Assembly (NCBI RefSeq): GCF_008831285.2
Contig: NC_045144.1
Span: 17,809,716 to 17,873,715, forward strand
Source: Nymphaea colorata
Taxonomy: Eukaryota; Streptophyta; Magnoliopsida; Nymphaeales; Nymphaeaceae
DNA: 64,000 nt
Direction: 5' to 3'
Position 1 is the first letter of the stretch. Every line of letters begins with the position of its first letter. Made by a program: the position numbers and the translations under genes. Below the pieces are notes generated by a model that was not told the DNA's origin, searched no databases, and saw only the letters and a program-made list of their open reading frames with translations. Of the stretch, positions 62,601 to 64,000 are shown piece by piece.

Positions 62601-64000
62601 CTGACAAGGTCATGAATGCGGTTAGTTTTATGGGCATCAATTTCTGAAACCTTAGTAGCCACACATGCAAATGTGTGGGATAAAATGTCAGGTCAAATTC
62701 CGATACTCTACACCATACACCAGTATATATTGTAAGAAAGCACTTCAAGACTCCACATCGAAGCATATATATATATATATATATATATATCAGTTGACAT
62801 GCATCATATCGACCTCTTGCAATATGTTCCATGCAGCTCTACATACGTAGTATGTTGTATTTATATAGTAATGTGTATATAGTCGGGTATGTCGTATTGA
62901 TGAACAAACCGATAAGACATTGATACCTTTATTTACGATACCCTTATGCACAGCCAATTCCTATACTAAATTCCACCGATTAAAATCTCAACTATGGATA
63001 CCAAGGGGGTTTTGGCCGGGACAGGGATCAGTAGGTGGTCGGTTTTTGTTTCGAATTTCTATGGCATTAATCATTTGTACCGTAAATAAGACCATTGACA
63101 TGTAAGATGAAGCACGACAAGGGTGACACCTCGAAGCACTGAAAGTAGGCCTTGTACCTGAGGATAAAGAGTTGGGTAGCGCCACTTTTTTGTACAAAAA
63201 ATGACATGACCAGGCACCTTGGATAGATAGGAAATGACTGTATACTAGGATATGACCAGTCATTTCTAATTGATAATAGGGAGGTCGTTTGACAATAGTA
63301 ACACACTATTACTGTCGCAAAAAGGGTTATGATAAAAACACTGAAACAAGTATTCTATGAATTTGATTCATTGATACAGGTTCATGGGACAGTAACAGTC
63401 TGCCACTATTTCCAAACAACTTCTAAAGCGTGAAAAGTTCATCCTCTGCAATACCAAGAGCAACAAACTGCTTAGACTCTAAGCAGAAAACAAAAGAACA
63501 CCCAACCTATTGCCATGTCCAATTCTAAATCTATGGCCCTAAATAGTCTTGACTTGGAGACGTGGACATCAACATTCATAAATACCAACGCTGAGTCTGA
63601 AAAACATTGAAGGCCATCAGGTACAAGGATGCAAATGGACAGTATGCGATTCCATTTTAAATCCATTTAGTTGGATCTAGTAAAGAAATTTGAATCTGGT
63701 TATTGATAAACTTAGATTTTGGTTTTGCAGTCCCACAACCAAATTCAAATTCAAATTTGGTTTTGATTGAGATCTGATAAAGATTCAGTCTGAATGTCAA
63801 TTTTTATGCCAGGAGTTTAACAAATTGAGGCTGAAGAACCCTTGCTCGACCCGAATTTGAATTGTTTACATCCTCAATAAAATCTACACCCTATTTCCTC
63901 AACGATCTAAATCTGGGTTTTCCTCTTAACTTTGACAAAAGCAAAACCAAATCTCATCCAGATGAAGGTCTGACCTTTGTGTTTAGGATATTCTCACCGT
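59651..64000. other. Intergenic, no supported gene
   Basis: AT-rich with short microsatellites (60872-60891, 62766-62790) and an AT-rich repeat at about 61950-62210 that matches 28215-28540 in reverse. Small ORFs at 60992-61204, 61449-61637, 62254-62484 and 62988-63306 show no domain-like pattern. Confidence 0.55.
61950..62210. repeat. AT-rich dispersed repeat, inverted relative to 28215-28540
   Basis: It carries CAATTGGCATTTGTTGCAAA, TACTTATTTTTTGATGTTTG and TGTTATTAGTTTGTC blocks that reverse-complement the copy in DCD intron 1. Boundaries are unresolved. Confidence 0.5.

Noticed and set aside
1-64000. tRNA, rRNA and canonical microRNA genes
   Set aside because: No cloverleaf-compatible segment with A- and B-box-like words and no rRNA stretch was recognised; the only strong hairpin is the 603-bp foldback, too long for an ordinary microRNA precursor.

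Overview
The window is nuclear DNA of a flowering plant. It is AT-rich, full of long AT and GA microsatellites, and its genes are cut into many short exons with GT-AG introns. The species cannot be fixed from the sequence alone. Three protein-coding genes are supported. All lie on the minus strand, head to tail, and each was rebuilt exon by exon so that splice sites and reading frame agree across the whole protein: (1) a BONZAI/copine gene, 5704-14864, 16 coding exons, 580 codons plus stop; (2) a DCD-domain protein gene, 20492-30048, 3 coding exons, 452 codons plus stop, with an inferred 5' leader exon near 36020-36200; (3) a Mei2-like RNA-binding protein gene, 39035-49174, 14 coding exons, 1042 codons plus stop, with its leader inside the GC-richer block 49835-50400.

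Layout: 1-5180 is intergenic with no supported gene. 5180-15100 is the copine gene. 15100-20210 is intergenic and holds a 603 bp foldback at 17992-18594. 20213-36200 is the DCD gene; its 6.9 kb first coding intron and about 6 kb leader intron carry most of the transposon debris. 36200-38430 is a spacer. 38431-50400 is the Mei2-like gene and its leader. 50700-64000 is intergenic DNA with GC-rich dispersed repeats and one unrecognised membrane-protein-like ORF at 58114-58357.

The most striking non-genic signal is a group of short non-autonomous DNA transposons of 0.3-0.8 kb, several with 8-bp direct flanks (hAT-like). They have short terminal inverted repeats (CAATGTT..., CTAAGTCACATGG..., CTATGTTGCATGG...) and each family carries its own array of a short, often palindromic word next to the ends (for example GTATCGTACGATAC or GGTACGGGTAC). 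At least seven lie inside introns of the DCD and Mei2-like genes. A decayed Ty3/gypsy-type retrotransposon fragment sits in the DCD intron.

The three genes do not form a pathway. Copines are calcium-dependent membrane-binding proteins of the plasma membrane, DCD proteins are linked to stress and cell death, and Mei2-like proteins bind RNA in meiosis and meristems. Their adjacency looks like ordinary plant gene order. No bacterial-style operon, CRISPR array or virus gene was seen, and no tRNA or rRNA gene was recognised.
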